Source: Comamonadaceae bacterium (GTDB taxonomy: Bacteria; Pseudomonadota; Gammaproteobacteria; Burkholderiales; Burkholderiaceae_C). Taken from it: 64,000 nucleotides of DNA. Position numbers and translations under genes: made by a program. Position 1 is the stretch's first letter; each line of letters begins with the position of its first letter. The stretch is taken from assembly GCA_947375135.1 (NCBI GenBank), contig CANCER010000007.1, forward strand, positions 62,001-126,000, written 5' to 3'. Below are positions 1 to 7,621 of this stretch, in pieces. Below the pieces are notes generated by a model. It was not told the DNA's origin, did no database searches, and saw nothing but the letters and a program-made list of their open reading frames with translations.

Positions 1-1
1 C

Positions 2-577
2 GACCTGGATTACGCACCCGGCGCCGTGCTGGCGCAGGAGGGTGGGCGGGCTCCGGGCCTCTTCACCCTGCGCTCGGGCATGGTCAAGCTGGTGCGCACC
101 ACCAGCGATGGTCGCGAGCGCATTGTGCGGGTAATGCGCCAGGGCGATGTGATCGGACTGGAAGCCCTGGTGCACGGCAAGTTCGAAACCGCAGCCGTGG
201 CACTCACGGCCACCTCGGCCTGCCGCATCCCTCTTGACATCATCCAGACACTGGCCGTGCAGTCCCCCCGGTTGCACCAGAGCCTGATGAGGAAATGGTC
301 GCACAACCAGAAAGAGGCCGAAGACTGGTTGGCCGATCTGAACTTCGGCACCGCGCGCCAACGGGTTGCCCAGTTCGTTCTCAAAATGCGCAGCCCCACC
401 GATACGCAATCGGTCACCTTGTTCAGCCGCGAAGACATGGGCTCCATGCTCAATTTGAAGATGGAAACCGTCAGCCGCGAAGTCAGTCTGCTGGTGAGGC
501 AAGGCGTGCTGGAGCCGCTGGACAAGCACGGCAGAACCTACCGTCTCCTCAAGCCCGGGGGCTTGTTGACGGACTAA
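2..577 (+). CDS. Crp/Fnr-family transcriptional regulator (5' end outside window)
   Basis: The frame is open from base 2, so the gene begins upstream; a GTG at 26 is only an internal codon of the cyclic-nucleotide-binding-like domain. About 190 residues are visible. The N-terminal half is the jelly-roll sensor ('GDVIGLEALVHG') and the C-terminal half is a winged helix with the recognition helix ending METVSREV. This E-x-x-S-R pattern is the one with which FNR reads TTGAT half-sites. The N-terminal region that would carry FNR's Fe-S cysteines is not in view, so an oxygen, NO or other signal cannot be assigned. A perfect FNR box lies 250 bases downstream, suggesting this protein or a relative regulates the adjacent genes. 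Confidence 0.85.
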   Translation, partial: DLDYAPGAVLAQEGGRAPGLFTLRSGMVKLVRTTSDGRERIVRVMRQGDVIGLEALVHGKFETAAVALTATSACRIPLDIIQTLAVQSPRLHQSLMRKWSHNQKEAEDWLADLNFGTARQRVAQFVLKMRSPTDTQSVTLFSREDMGSMLNLKMETVSREVSLLVRQGVLEPLDKHGRTYRLLKPGGLLTD

Positions 578-588
578 GCCGCCCGCCC

Positions 589-732
589 TTACTTGCTGCG
601 ATTGCCCTCTGCCTCATTCATTTTGTGCTTGAAGTACCAGATGAAAAAAACCGCCATGCCGAGCATGAAGCCAATGCCGCTGATGCTCATGATTCCGTAG
701 TCGGTGGTGAAAAGGTCGGTGAGTAATTTCAT
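589..732 (-). CDS. Small single-span membrane protein, DUF3149-like (47 aa)
   Basis: A 47-codon reading frame starts at ATG 732 behind a strong Shine-Dalgarno sequence (AGGAGA, 6-7 bases upstream). The protein begins MKLLTDLFTTDYG and has one hydrophobic segment (about residues 14-34) followed by a short charged tail, as in the DUF3149 family of tiny proteobacterial inner-membrane proteins. Function of the family is unknown. It is convergent with the regulator at the left edge and divergent from the ArsA-like gene; an FNR box lies about 95 bases upstream of its start, so it may share oxygen-responsive control. Confidence 0.7.
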   Translation of the reverse strand: MKLLTDLFTTDYGIMSISGIGFMLGMAVFFIWYFKHKMNEAEGNRSK

Positions 733-825
733 GGTGATCTCCTGGGTGAGGTGGCGCGAGTATGAAGACCCGGCCCCGCCGTTCGACTGATATGGATCAC
801 GCGTGAACCGTCCTATTTACATAGG

Positions 826-839
826 TTGATATCTATCAA
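826..839. promoter_or_regulatory. Perfect FNR-type operator
   Basis: TTGAT-ATCT-ATCAA matches the FNR consensus TTGAT-N4-ATCAA at every specified base. It lies between the divergent DUF3149 gene (start 732) and the ArsA-like gene (start 938). A class II position (-41.5) would place a start site near 874 for the rightward gene or near 791 for the leftward gene. The adjacent regulator has the FNR-type E-x-x-S-R recognition helix. Confidence 0.75.
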
Positions 840-937
840 TCGCACACGCAATGGCGTGCGCCAGCATGCACAAGGCTGCGGCCGTTTGTGCCAGCATAGG
901 GCTGGTTCAATCAGGTCGTCTGCAAGGGAGCGTGGTC

Positions 938-2980
938 ATGCTGCAAGTTCTTGTGTTGGGTTCGGGTTGTTCCAAGTGCCAGGCCACTACCGCCATGATC
1001 GCGCGGGTGGCCAGTGAGCTGGGTGTGGCCATCGCGATCGGCAAGGTAACCGATCGGGAGCGGATCCACGGCTTCGGGGTGCACCGCACCCCGGCCGTTG
1101 TGGTGGACGGCCAGGTGGTACACCAAGGCGGTATTCCCGCCCACCAGGCGGTGGCGCTGTGGCTCAGCCCCAAGCCGCTGGACTTGCTGAGGCAGCCCTC
1201 ACGCCATCTGTTTTTTACCGGCAAGGGTGGCGTGGGCAAAACCTCGCTCTCCACCGCAGTGGCACTGTACCTGGCAGACAGCGGAAAAAAGGTGCTGCTG
1301 GTCAGCACCGACACCGCCACCAACCTCGACGAAATGCTGGGCGTGGAGCTGAAGAACACCCCCGTGCCGGTGCCGCAGGTGCCCGGCCTGTCGGTGCTCA
1401 ATATCGACCCTGACAACGCTGCCGCGTCCTACCGCCAGCGCGTGGTGGCGCAAATGGCTGCCGACACCACGGATGCCGAACTGGCCACGGTGCGTGAGCA
1501 ACTGTCCGGTGCCTGCACCACCGAGATTGCGTCCTTTGACGAATTTGCCAGCCTGCTCTCGCACAGTGACCCGGCGGATGATCCGGACCAGGCGTGGGAC
1601 CACGTCGTGTTCGACACCGCGCCCACCGGCCACACCCTGCGCCTGCTCAGCCTGCCCAAGGCGTGGAGCGGCTTTCTGGCGGGTAACGACCGGGGTGCTT
1701 CCTGTCTCGGCCCGCACTCGGGCCTGAAGATGCAGGAGGTGCGTTTCAAGGCCGCGCTGGCCGCCCTGAGCGACCCCACGCAAACCACGGTGGTGCTGGT
1801 GACAAGGCCGGATGCCGGCGCCATAGCCGAGGCTGCGCGCACATCGGAAGAACTCCAGGCCCTGGGGCTGAGCAACCAGCGACTGGTGGTCAATGGCGTG
1901 TTCCACGCCAGTGCGCGCGACGATGCCATTGCCTGCGCCATTGAAAACCTGGGCCTGCAGGCCCTGGCCGCGATGCCGCCCCACCTGCAGGCCTTGCCAC
2001 AGGACCAGGTGCCGCTGCGCGCCTTTGACATGGTGGGCCTTGGCGCACTGCGCGCGCTCCTGCAGGCACCCCTTGCCAGTGAGACGCCGGCTGCGCAGCT
2101 GCCCGGGCAGGGCACAGCGCCCGCGTCCGCAGCCGTGGTGAGTGACGTGTCTCAGGGCCAGGGACTGGACGCACTGGCCGACGCCCTGGCGCTGGCGGGC
2201 CACGGGCTGATCATGGTGATGGGCAAGGGCGGTGTCGGCAAGACCACCGTGGCCGCCGCCCTGGCGGTGGGTCTGGTGCAGCGGGGAAAAAGCGTGCACC
2301 TCAGCACCACCGACCCGGCCGCCCATCTGACGGTGACCCTGGCCGGTGCGCTGCCCGGCCTGCAGGTGGACCGCATTGATCCGCTGGTAGAAACCCAGCG
2401 TTACGTGGACAAAATCATGGCCGGCAAGGGCGCGCATCTGGACGCGCAGGAGCGCGCGCTGATGCGGGAAGACCTGCGCTCCCCCTGCACCGAAGAGGTG
2501 GCCGTCTTCCACGCCTTTGCCCGCGTGGTGAGCGAGGCGCGCAGTGCTTTTGTGGTGCTCGACACCGCGCCCACCGGCCACTCGCTCCTTCTGATGGATG
2601 CCACCGGCGCCTACCACCGGCAAATGATGCGTGAGTTCGAGGGCCAGGCCGCGGGCCGCCTGGTCACGCCGCTGATGCGCCTGCAGGATCCGGACTACAC
2701 CCGCATCATTCTCGTCACCCTGCCCGAGACCACGCCGGTGTCCCAGGCCCAAGCGCTCCAGGACGACCTGCGCCGCGCAAAGATAGAACCCTTTGCCTGG
2801 GTGATCAATAAAAGCGTGCTGGCCGCCGGCACGCACGACCCGCTGCTGGCCGCGCGCCTGAAGGGGGAGCAAGTGCAAATCGCGCGTGTGGAGGGTGGTT
2901 TGTCAAAGCGCACCTACTGGCTCCCCTGGCTGGCCACAGCACCCATCGGTGTGGCCGCGCTGTCCGCGTTGGTCACCTAA
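938..2980 (+). CDS. Thioredoxin-like domain fused to duplicated ArsA/TRC40-type ATPase
   Basis: The start is set at ATG 938 because AAGGGAG lies 7 bases upstream; this gives 680 aa. Residues 1-80 form a small thioredoxin-like domain with a C11-x-x-C14 pair. Two ArsA-type ATPase halves follow, each with its own P-loop (GKGGVGKT at 95 and 429) and a 'DTAPTGH' switch motif. ArsA ATPases energise ArsB in arsenite efflux, while relatives target tail-anchored proteins or load metals. No arsB, arsC, arsD or arsR lies nearby, so arsenic resistance is not supported by context. The N-terminal CxxC domain could act as a built-in metallochaperone or redox switch. A perfect FNR box lies about 100 bases upstream, hinting at low-oxygen expression. 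Confidence 0.85.
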   Translation: MLQVLVLGSGCSKCQATTAMIARVASELGVAIAIGKVTDRERIHGFGVHRTPAVVVDGQVVHQGGIPAHQAVALWLSPKPLDLLRQPSRHLFFTGKGGVGKTSLSTAVALYLADSGKKVLLVSTDTATNLDEMLGVELKNTPVPVPQVPGLSVLNIDPDNAAASYRQRVVAQMAADTTDAELATVREQLSGACTTEIASFDEFASLLSHSDPADDPDQAWDHVVFDTAPTGHTLRLLSLPKAWSGFLAGNDRGASCLGPHSGLKMQEVRFKAALAALSDPTQTTVVLVTRPDAGAIAEAARTSEELQALGLSNQRLVVNGVFHASARDDAIACAIENLGLQALAAMPPHLQALPQDQVPLRAFDMVGLGALRALLQAPLASETPAAQLPGQGTAPASAAVVSDVSQGQGLDALADALALAGHGLIMVMGKGGVGKTTVAAALAVGLVQRGKSVHLSTTDPAAHLTVTLAGALPGLQVDRIDPLVETQRYVDKIMAGKGAHLDAQERALMREDLRSPCTEEVAVFHAFARVVSEARSAFVVLDTAPTGHSLLLMDATGAYHRQMMREFEGQAAGRLVTPLMRLQDPDYTRIILVTLPETTPVSQAQALQDDLRRAKIEPFAWVINKSVLAAGTHDPLLAARLKGEQVQIARVEGGLSKRTYWLPWLATAPIGVAALSALVT

Positions 2981-3081
2981 CGTCTGCGGCCACCCTGTGG
3001 CGGGTACTATTGGAATCTCGACTGCGCAGCCCGAATGGACTGTGCCCCGAGCCTACTTTCAATCCGTCTCAAGGAGAACCC

Positions 3082-3774
3082 GTGAAAATAAAGCGCCTTT
3101 GCCTGGCCATGACCCTGACCTTACTGGGTTGCGCTGCCAGCGCCCAAACACCCGCAAGCCTCTTCAAGACGCCACTGGAGGCCACGGGCTACGCCGTAGG
3201 CGTGGACATGGTGCGTAACTTCAAGTCCCAGGGGGTGACCTTCGATGTGGAGCAAGTGATCCACGGCCTGCGCGACGCCAGCAGCGGCGCCAAACTGGCA
3301 TTGCCCGATGCGGAAGTCAAGCGCCTGGTGAGCGAACTGGAAGCCGATGTGCGCAGCAAGATGGTCACGGCGCGCAAGCAGGAAGCCGAAGCCAACCTGA
3401 AAGCCGGCGCGGCATTCCTGGCGGCCAATGCCAAGAAGCCAGGCGTTATCACGCTGCCCAGCGGCCTGCAATACCTGGTGCTCAAAGCGGGGGAGGGCCG
3501 TAAACCCACGGATGAATCCTCGGTGGTGGCCAACTACAGCGGGCAATTGACGGACGGCACGACTTTTGATGCCAGTCAGCCGGGCAACCCCGCGACATTC
3601 AAAGTGGGGGGGGTCATTCCGGGTTGGCGTGAGGCCCTCAAACTCATGCCCCAGGGCTCGAAATGGCAACTCACCATTCCGGCCACACTCGCGTATGGGG
3701 AGAGGGGTGCGGGACGCGTCATCGGCCCTAACCAAGCCCTGCGTTTTGACGTGGAACTGGTGGACGTCAAGTAG
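3082..3774 (+). CDS. FKBP-type peptidyl-prolyl cis-trans isomerase (FkpA/Mip-like)
   Basis: GTG 3082 is preceded by AAGGAG and begins a 230-aa protein. The N-terminus is an export signal (MKIKRLCLAMTLTLLGCAAS) containing a plausible lipobox LLGC, so it is periplasmic and perhaps lipid-anchored. A helical dimerisation region (about residues 25-120) is followed by an FKBP domain (about 120-230) with the typical 'VVANYSGQLTDGTTFDAS' and 'GWREALKLMPQGSKWQLTIP' stretches and a terminal FDVELVDVK strand. Proteins of this layout accelerate proline isomerisation and act as chaperones for envelope proteins. A 9-bp hairpin follows the stop codon. Confidence 0.92.
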   Translation: MKIKRLCLAMTLTLLGCAASAQTPASLFKTPLEATGYAVGVDMVRNFKSQGVTFDVEQVIHGLRDASSGAKLALPDAEVKRLVSELEADVRSKMVTARKQEAEANLKAGAAFLAANAKKPGVITLPSGLQYLVLKAGEGRKPTDESSVVANYSGQLTDGTTFDASQPGNPATFKVGGVIPGWREALKLMPQGSKWQLTIPATLAYGERGAGRVIGPNQALRFDVELVDVK

Positions 3775-3783
3775 CCCGGATAG

Positions 3784-3807
3784 ACCGCAGCCATCATCGG
3801 CTGCGGT
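3784..3807. terminator. Hairpin between convergent FKBP and BLUF genes
   Basis: ACCGCAGCC - ATCATC - GGCTGCGGT is a perfect 9-bp stem with a 6-base loop, placed 10 bases after the FKBP stop and 36 bases beyond the BLUF stop on the other strand. There is no U-tract on either side, so it is a weak or bidirectional terminator candidate rather than a classic intrinsic one. Confidence 0.45.
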
Positions 3808-3842
3808 GGCCAGTGGGGCCTGGGGCGGACACTTAGGGTGGC

Positions 3843-4295
3843 TTACCAGGCGTGGTAGGGCTTGGCCGTTGTATCCCAGAACGTGCGCAAGACGGTCTCT
3901 TCCGGGGTCTTCTCCGCCCCGGCACCCAGGTGCTCTTGCAGGTTGCTCTCCAGAAACTGCCTGATCCCGGGCGTGGAAAATTCACGCTTGGCACCGAGCT
4001 GGAAGGCCCAGTTCCAACCCGTGAACTGCCGCCGGGTGACCGGGCCCCTGAGCAGTTCGATCACCCGGTGGTGCAAGGGGGAGGCCAATATGCGTGCATA
4101 GGTGCGCTCCACGCCAGACACATCGCCCTCAATGCACTGCATGAAGTTGCCATCGGACAGCAGCAGCATCCCGTGAACACCATCGTGTTGGTTCATCTGG
4201 GTGGACTTTTCCAGAATGGCGGCCACGTCCCTTGCGCCCAGCGAATGCGCGGCGGTCGATACATAGATGAGGCATTGCAATTCGCTCATGGACAT
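3843..4295 (-). CDS. BLUF-domain blue-light photoreceptor
   Basis: The start at 4295 (MSMSELQC) is chosen because AAGGA lies 5 bases upstream; a second ATG lies two codons later. The 150-aa protein is essentially one BLUF domain, which binds FAD and rearranges a Tyr-Gln hydrogen-bond network on blue light. The conserved Tyr ('LIYVST'), the Asn of 'QMNQHDGVHGMLLLSDG' and the Gln of 'NFMQCIEGD' are all present, followed by the late W-x-W segment ('TGWNWAF') and a C-terminal helical cap. No output domain is fused, so it must signal through a partner. It is divergent from an HTH-receiver gene and lies next to an EAL phosphodiesterase and a hybrid kinase, which are candidate partners. Confidence 0.9.
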   Translation of the reverse strand: MSMSELQCLIYVSTAAHSLGARDVAAILEKSTQMNQHDGVHGMLLLSDGNFMQCIEGDVSGVERTYARILASPLHHRVIELLRGPVTRRQFTGWNWAFQLGAKREFSTPGIRQFLESNLQEHLGAGAEKTPEETVLRTFWDTTAKPYHAW

Positions 4296-4534
4296 TTTTT
4301 TCCTTCGCCAAGCATGGCCCAGCATTGTGCCAATTGTGTGTCCTGCTGCTACTGTTGGGGCCACCCCCGAAGGGGTTTTTCTTTCGCAACAGGGGGTATC
4401 AAGCCGCTATTTTCCGGCTTGGCTGTGCGCTGCGCTCTCCTGCGTAGCGGCGTCTTTCAGGATTTGGCCGACAATCTGCGGTAATACACAAGGAATGGTG
4501 CGATGACGCAACGGGTTTTTCGGGCGGGGGGCCT

Positions 4535-5134
4535 GTGGTGAGCCTATCGAACTACCTCACCACCAGCGAAGCGGCTGCGCTGCTCGGCGTCTCGGTGCCT
4601 ACCACCCAGCAGTGGGTGGAGCGCGGACTGCTCAAATGCTGGAAGACCGATGGCGGTCACCGGCGCATCCTGCATGCTTCTGCCCTGGAACTGCTGGAGG
4701 CACAACGCCAGAAGGCGGCACGTGCGCAGGCTCCTTATGTGATGCCTGTGCTGATTGTCGAAGACGATATCCACTTGATCCGGCTCTACAAGCTGCAGAT
4801 GGCCTCCTGGCCCTTCGGCACCACTGCGTATGTGGCGCCCAACGGCTATGAGGCCCTGGTGCTGGTGGGTGAGGTGCGGCCCCGCTTGTTGGTGTGTGAT
4901 CTGCGGCTGCCGGGTGTGAACGGCTTTAACGTGGTGCGCGGCCTGTGTGAAATCGAGCGCTTCAAGGACATGGGCATTGTGGTGGTATCCGGTCTGCCGG
5001 TGCCCGAGATAGACGCCCACGGCGGTCTGCCCACGCGGGTCGAGATCATGGGCAAGCCGGTCGATTTCGTGCGGCTGCAAGCCATCGCATCCAAACTCTG
5101 GGAAACCGCGCCGGTTTGGGGCGTGGCTGCTTAG
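4535..5134 (+). CDS. MerR/excisionase-type HTH fused to response-regulator receiver
   Basis: This 199-aa protein starts at GTG 4535 or 4538. Residues 5-55 are a MerR/helix-turn-helix_17-like DNA-binding domain ('TTSEAAALLGVSVPTTQQWVERGLL', ending 'TDGGHRRI'). Residues 70-190 form a CheY-like receiver with the acidic pair in 'LIVEDD', the phospho-acceptor Asp in 'LLVCDLRLPG', and a Lys in 'MGKPVD'. HTH-first, receiver-last is the reverse of most response regulators. It is divergent from the BLUF gene and upstream of other receiver genes, so it is probably the transcriptional output of this signalling block. Its targets are unknown. Confidence 0.85.
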   Translation: MVSLSNYLTTSEAAALLGVSVPTTQQWVERGLLKCWKTDGGHRRILHASALELLEAQRQKAARAQAPYVMPVLIVEDDIHLIRLYKLQMASWPFGTTAYVAPNGYEALVLVGEVRPRLLVCDLRLPGVNGFNVVRGLCEIERFKDMGIVVVSGLPVPEIDAHGGLPTRVEIMGKPVDFVRLQAIASKLWETAPVWGVAA

Positions 5135-5182
5135 TCAGCCCATAGACACGGACTGTCTATGGCGCGCAGAGCAGGGCTGCGC

Positions 5183-5359
5183 TCAGCGTCTGGTGCTGCG
5201 CAGAAAAGTCCATGGCGCTGCCCAGGTGGCGCGCGCCTGAAGGTTCTCCCTCTGCCGCCCCGGCCGACCCACCAGCCGCGTAATCCAGCGGCGAAGGAGC
5301 ACCCCCACCAATACCGAACCTGCACCCCAGCAGGCCACGAAAATCACAATTGTCAGCAT
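5183..5359 (-). CDS. Predicted 58-aa membrane protein
   Basis: ATG 5359 follows an AGGGAAG ribosome site by 2-3 bases. The peptide starts with a hydrophobic segment (MLTIVIFVACWGAGSVLVGV, residues 1-22) and ends in an Arg-rich tail (about 23-58). No family is recognised. It follows the 117-aa gene at 5399-5752 on the same strand with a 39-base gap, so the two may be co-transcribed. Short length and lack of known homology keep this tentative. Confidence 0.4.
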   Translation of the reverse strand: MLTIVIFVACWGAGSVLVGVLLRRWITRLVGRPGRQRENLQARATWAAPWTFLRSTRR

Positions 5360-5398
5360 CTTCTTCCCTTGCGAAAACCGGTTGGTACGCCCACGCGC

Positions 5399-5752
5399 TC
5401 AGGCAATTTGCAACACGTGATCAGCAGCATTCGTTGCCGGTACGTGGCGGTGCTTGCGAAAAGTGACTACCGGCCCAGCGGGTGTGTGGCTGAACAGCGG
5501 TGCCGATTGGGGCGCGTGATGCTTTGATTCCATGGCGCGCTGCAGCGCATCCAGTACTTCGGCGCGGTCGAGTTTTTCGCTAACCGATCCGTTGAACCGC
5601 AGGTAGTGGCCCGCATCGTCCTGGCACAGCAAACCAAACTCAAGCCCCATGCGCACAACGCCCAGCGTTTTGACTGCGATGGGCGCGGCCACAAAGGCCC
5701 TGATGGCCGAAGTGCCCAGGATTACCTGCATTTTTGCCTGCTTCATGTACAT
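5399..5752 (-). CDS. Hypothetical protein (117 aa)
   Basis: Start at 5752 (MYMKQAKMQ) or two codons later at 5746; CAGGGA precedes the first ATG. The sequence is a mixed, soluble-looking protein with a mildly hydrophobic N-terminal third (about residues 8-42) and the segment 'LLCQDDAGHYLRFNGSVSEKLDRAEVLDALQRAM'. No domain is recognised. It is flanked by signalling genes on the opposite strand. Codon usage and the absence of a better frame support a real gene, but no function is proposed. Confidence 0.55.
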   Translation of the reverse strand: MYMKQAKMQVILGTSAIRAFVAAPIAVKTLGVVRMGLEFGLLCQDDAGHYLRFNGSVSEKLDRAEVLDALQRAMESKHHAPQSAPLFSHTPAGPVVTFRKHRHVPATNAADHVLQIA

Positions 5753-5998
5753 GTCCCTGCTGTGTTTTGTTGCTTTGTGAAGGCGTCAACCGCTTCACCA
5801 TGGTGTCTCTATGGGACATCGGCTGCTGCCTTCACCAGCTAATGGGCGCAATATATTTCTCACCTGTCGTGCGGTCAAACCCGTGAAATATTTGAAGCTT
5901 CGCTTTCATATTAAGGGTGCGTGGGGTCCTGCATTGGTGGTAACGTACAGGCTCTAGCACCTGCCGGGCTGCAAAAAATAAATCGTAAGGATGTGGCT

Positions 5999-6409
5999 GT
6001 GTCCGCTGTATCGACCTTGTGTTCTCCTGCCACTGTGCTGATAGTCGACGACGACGAATTCGCGCTGGAAAGCATGCGAGCGGCCTTAACGCCCATGCTG
6101 CCGGGTGCTGTTGCCACGGCTGTGGATGGCTTGGCTGCACTGCGCCTGCTCCAGGCCAGCCCGCGGCAACCGGATGTGCTGATTTGCGACGTCTACATGC
6201 CCCATATGGATGGGCTCGAATTTTTGGACCAGCTGGCGCAAATGCAATTCAAGGGTGGTGTGCTGATGGTCAGCGGGCAGAGCATCGAAATGCTGGATGT
6301 GGCCTGCCAGATTGCGACCGGCCTTGGTTTGCGGGTGCTTGCGTCCTTTGCCAAGCCGGTATCCCAAACCCAGCTATGGACCGCCATGGGTCTGGCTGCC
6401 AGCGACTGA
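5999..6409 (+). CDS. Stand-alone response-regulator receiver
   Basis: GTG 5999 has GTAAGGA 8 bases upstream; an in-frame GTG at 5993 is possible. The 136-aa protein is a single CheY-like receiver: acidic cluster 'LIVDDDEF', phospho-acceptor Asp in 'VLICDVYMPHMDG', Ser in 'LMVSGQS' and Lys in 'FAKPVS'. No output domain follows. It sits 6 bases before the receiver-EAL gene, so it is in the same operon and probably acts in the same phosphorelay, perhaps as a shuttle or phosphate sink for the downstream hybrid kinase. Confidence 0.88.
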   Translation: MSAVSTLCSPATVLIVDDDEFALESMRAALTPMLPGAVATAVDGLAALRLLQASPRQPDVLICDVYMPHMDGLEFLDQLAQMQFKGGVLMVSGQSIEMLDVACQIATGLGLRVLASFAKPVSQTQLWTAMGLAASD

Positions 6410-6415
6410 GCCGCC

Positions 6416-7621
6416 ATGACGCAGCTGCTGCAAAAGGGTACTGTTCTTATCGTCGATGACGACAACTTCCAGCTCGAAATTCTCGGGCAGCAGTTGCACG
6501 GCCTGGGTTGGAGCCGCTTGTTGTTTGCGGGCTCCGGCCAGGCTGCGCTGCAACTTTTTGATACCCACAAGGCCGATATCCGCCTGATCATCAGTGATCT
6601 GTCCATGCCGGATATGGACGGCCTCGTGCTAATGCGGCACTTTGCCCAGCGCGAGCTGGATGCAGCCATGATCCTGATTTCCGGCGTTTCGGACGAGATT
6701 CTCAACAGCGCCGCCGGGCTGGCCAGCGCCCACCGCCTGCATTTGTTGGGCGTGCTGGCCAAGCCCAATACCCTGGAGAGCCTGGCCCGGCTGTTGAGCA
6801 AGCTGGATGCGCCGACCGCAGCACGACAGCGCGGCCATGAAGCGGCCCTGTCGCCGGAGCGCCTGCGTGAGGCGCTGGCCAGTGGCGAGTTTGTGCCCTG
6901 GTACCAGCCCAAAGTGCAAGCCGTCAGCGGACGGGCCGAGGCGGTCGAAGCGCTGGCGCGCTGGCCCGGCAGTTTGCCGGACGGGGACATGGTGGGGCCG
7001 GGGCATTTCATTCCGGCCATCGAAAATGCAGGCCTCTCCGATGCGTTGTTCTATGCCATGGCACGCCAGTTGATTGCCGATATGAAGCAGTGGCGCGACC
7101 AGGGGCTGGAGCTCAAGGCGGCCATCAATCTGTCCATGGACAGTGCGCTGAATCTGGACATGCCGGAGGCCTTGCACCAACTCGTGTTGGGCGGTGGTCT
7201 GCAGGCGCGTGACTTCATTATCGAGGTCACCGAAAGCCGCCTGATGGTGCACCGTTCCCTGGCCATGGAGAGCCTGACGCGGCTCTCACTGATGGGCTTC
7301 AAGCTCTCCATCGATGACTTCGGCACCGGCTACTCCAGCCTGGTGCAGCTGGTGGACCTGCCGTTCAGGGAGCTCAAAATTGACAGCCGCTTTGTGCAAC
7401 GGGCCATCTTGGAGGAAAAAGCGCGCACAATTCTGCGCATTGCCGCGACCCTGGGCAGCAACCTCAAGATGGATGTGACTGCCGAAGGCGTGGAAACCCA
7501 GGAGCAGTTGCAGTATGTGCGGGAGTGCGGCTGTGACACGGTACAGGGGTACCTCGTCGCGCACCCCATGCCTTTTGAGGCCTGCACCCGGTGGCTGCAT
7601 GCGCACGCACAGGGCACCTGA
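6416..7621 (+). CDS. Response regulator with c-di-GMP phosphodiesterase (EAL) output
   Basis: This 401-aa protein has an N-terminal receiver (residues 8-125, acceptor D61 in '[13 protein letters not shown]') and a C-terminal EAL domain (about 150-398). The EAL motif (EAL from E178), the NLS Asn, 'EVTES', 'DDFGTGYSS', 'LKID' and 'EGVE' are all intact, so it should hydrolyse cyclic di-GMP to pGpG, gated by phosphorylation. It is placed between a single receiver and a hybrid histidine kinase whose start overlaps its end, which implies a co-expressed phosphorelay lowering c-di-GMP and favouring motility over attachment. Confidence 0.93.
   Translation: MTQLLQKGTVLIVDDDNFQLEILGQQLHGLGWSRLLFAGSGQAALQLFDTHKADIRLIISDLSMPDMDGLVLMRHFAQRELDAAMILISGVSDEILNSAAGLASAHRLHLLGVLAKPNTLESLARLLSKLDAPTAARQRGHEAALSPERLREALASGEFVPWYQPKVQAVSGRAEAVEALARWPGSLPDGDMVGPGHFIPAIENAGLSDALFYAMARQLIADMKQWRDQGLELKAAINLSMDSALNLDMPEALHQLVLGGGLQARDFIIEVTESRLMVHRSLAMESLTRLSLMGFKLSIDDFGTGYSSLVQLVDLPFRELKIDSRFVQRAILEEKARTILRIAATLGSNLKMDVTAEGVETQEQLQYVRECGCDTVQGYLVAHPMPFEACTRWLHAHAQGT

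Noticed and set aside
1199-2878. 559-codon open frame antisense to the ArsA-like gene
   Set aside because: Low-complexity Gly/His/Gln-rich translation with no family; a GC-rich shadow of a well-recognised ATPase.
938-2980. Arsenite-resistance operon
   Set aside because: No arsB/acr3, arsC, arsD or arsR lies in the flanking genes; only the ATPase family suggests arsenic.
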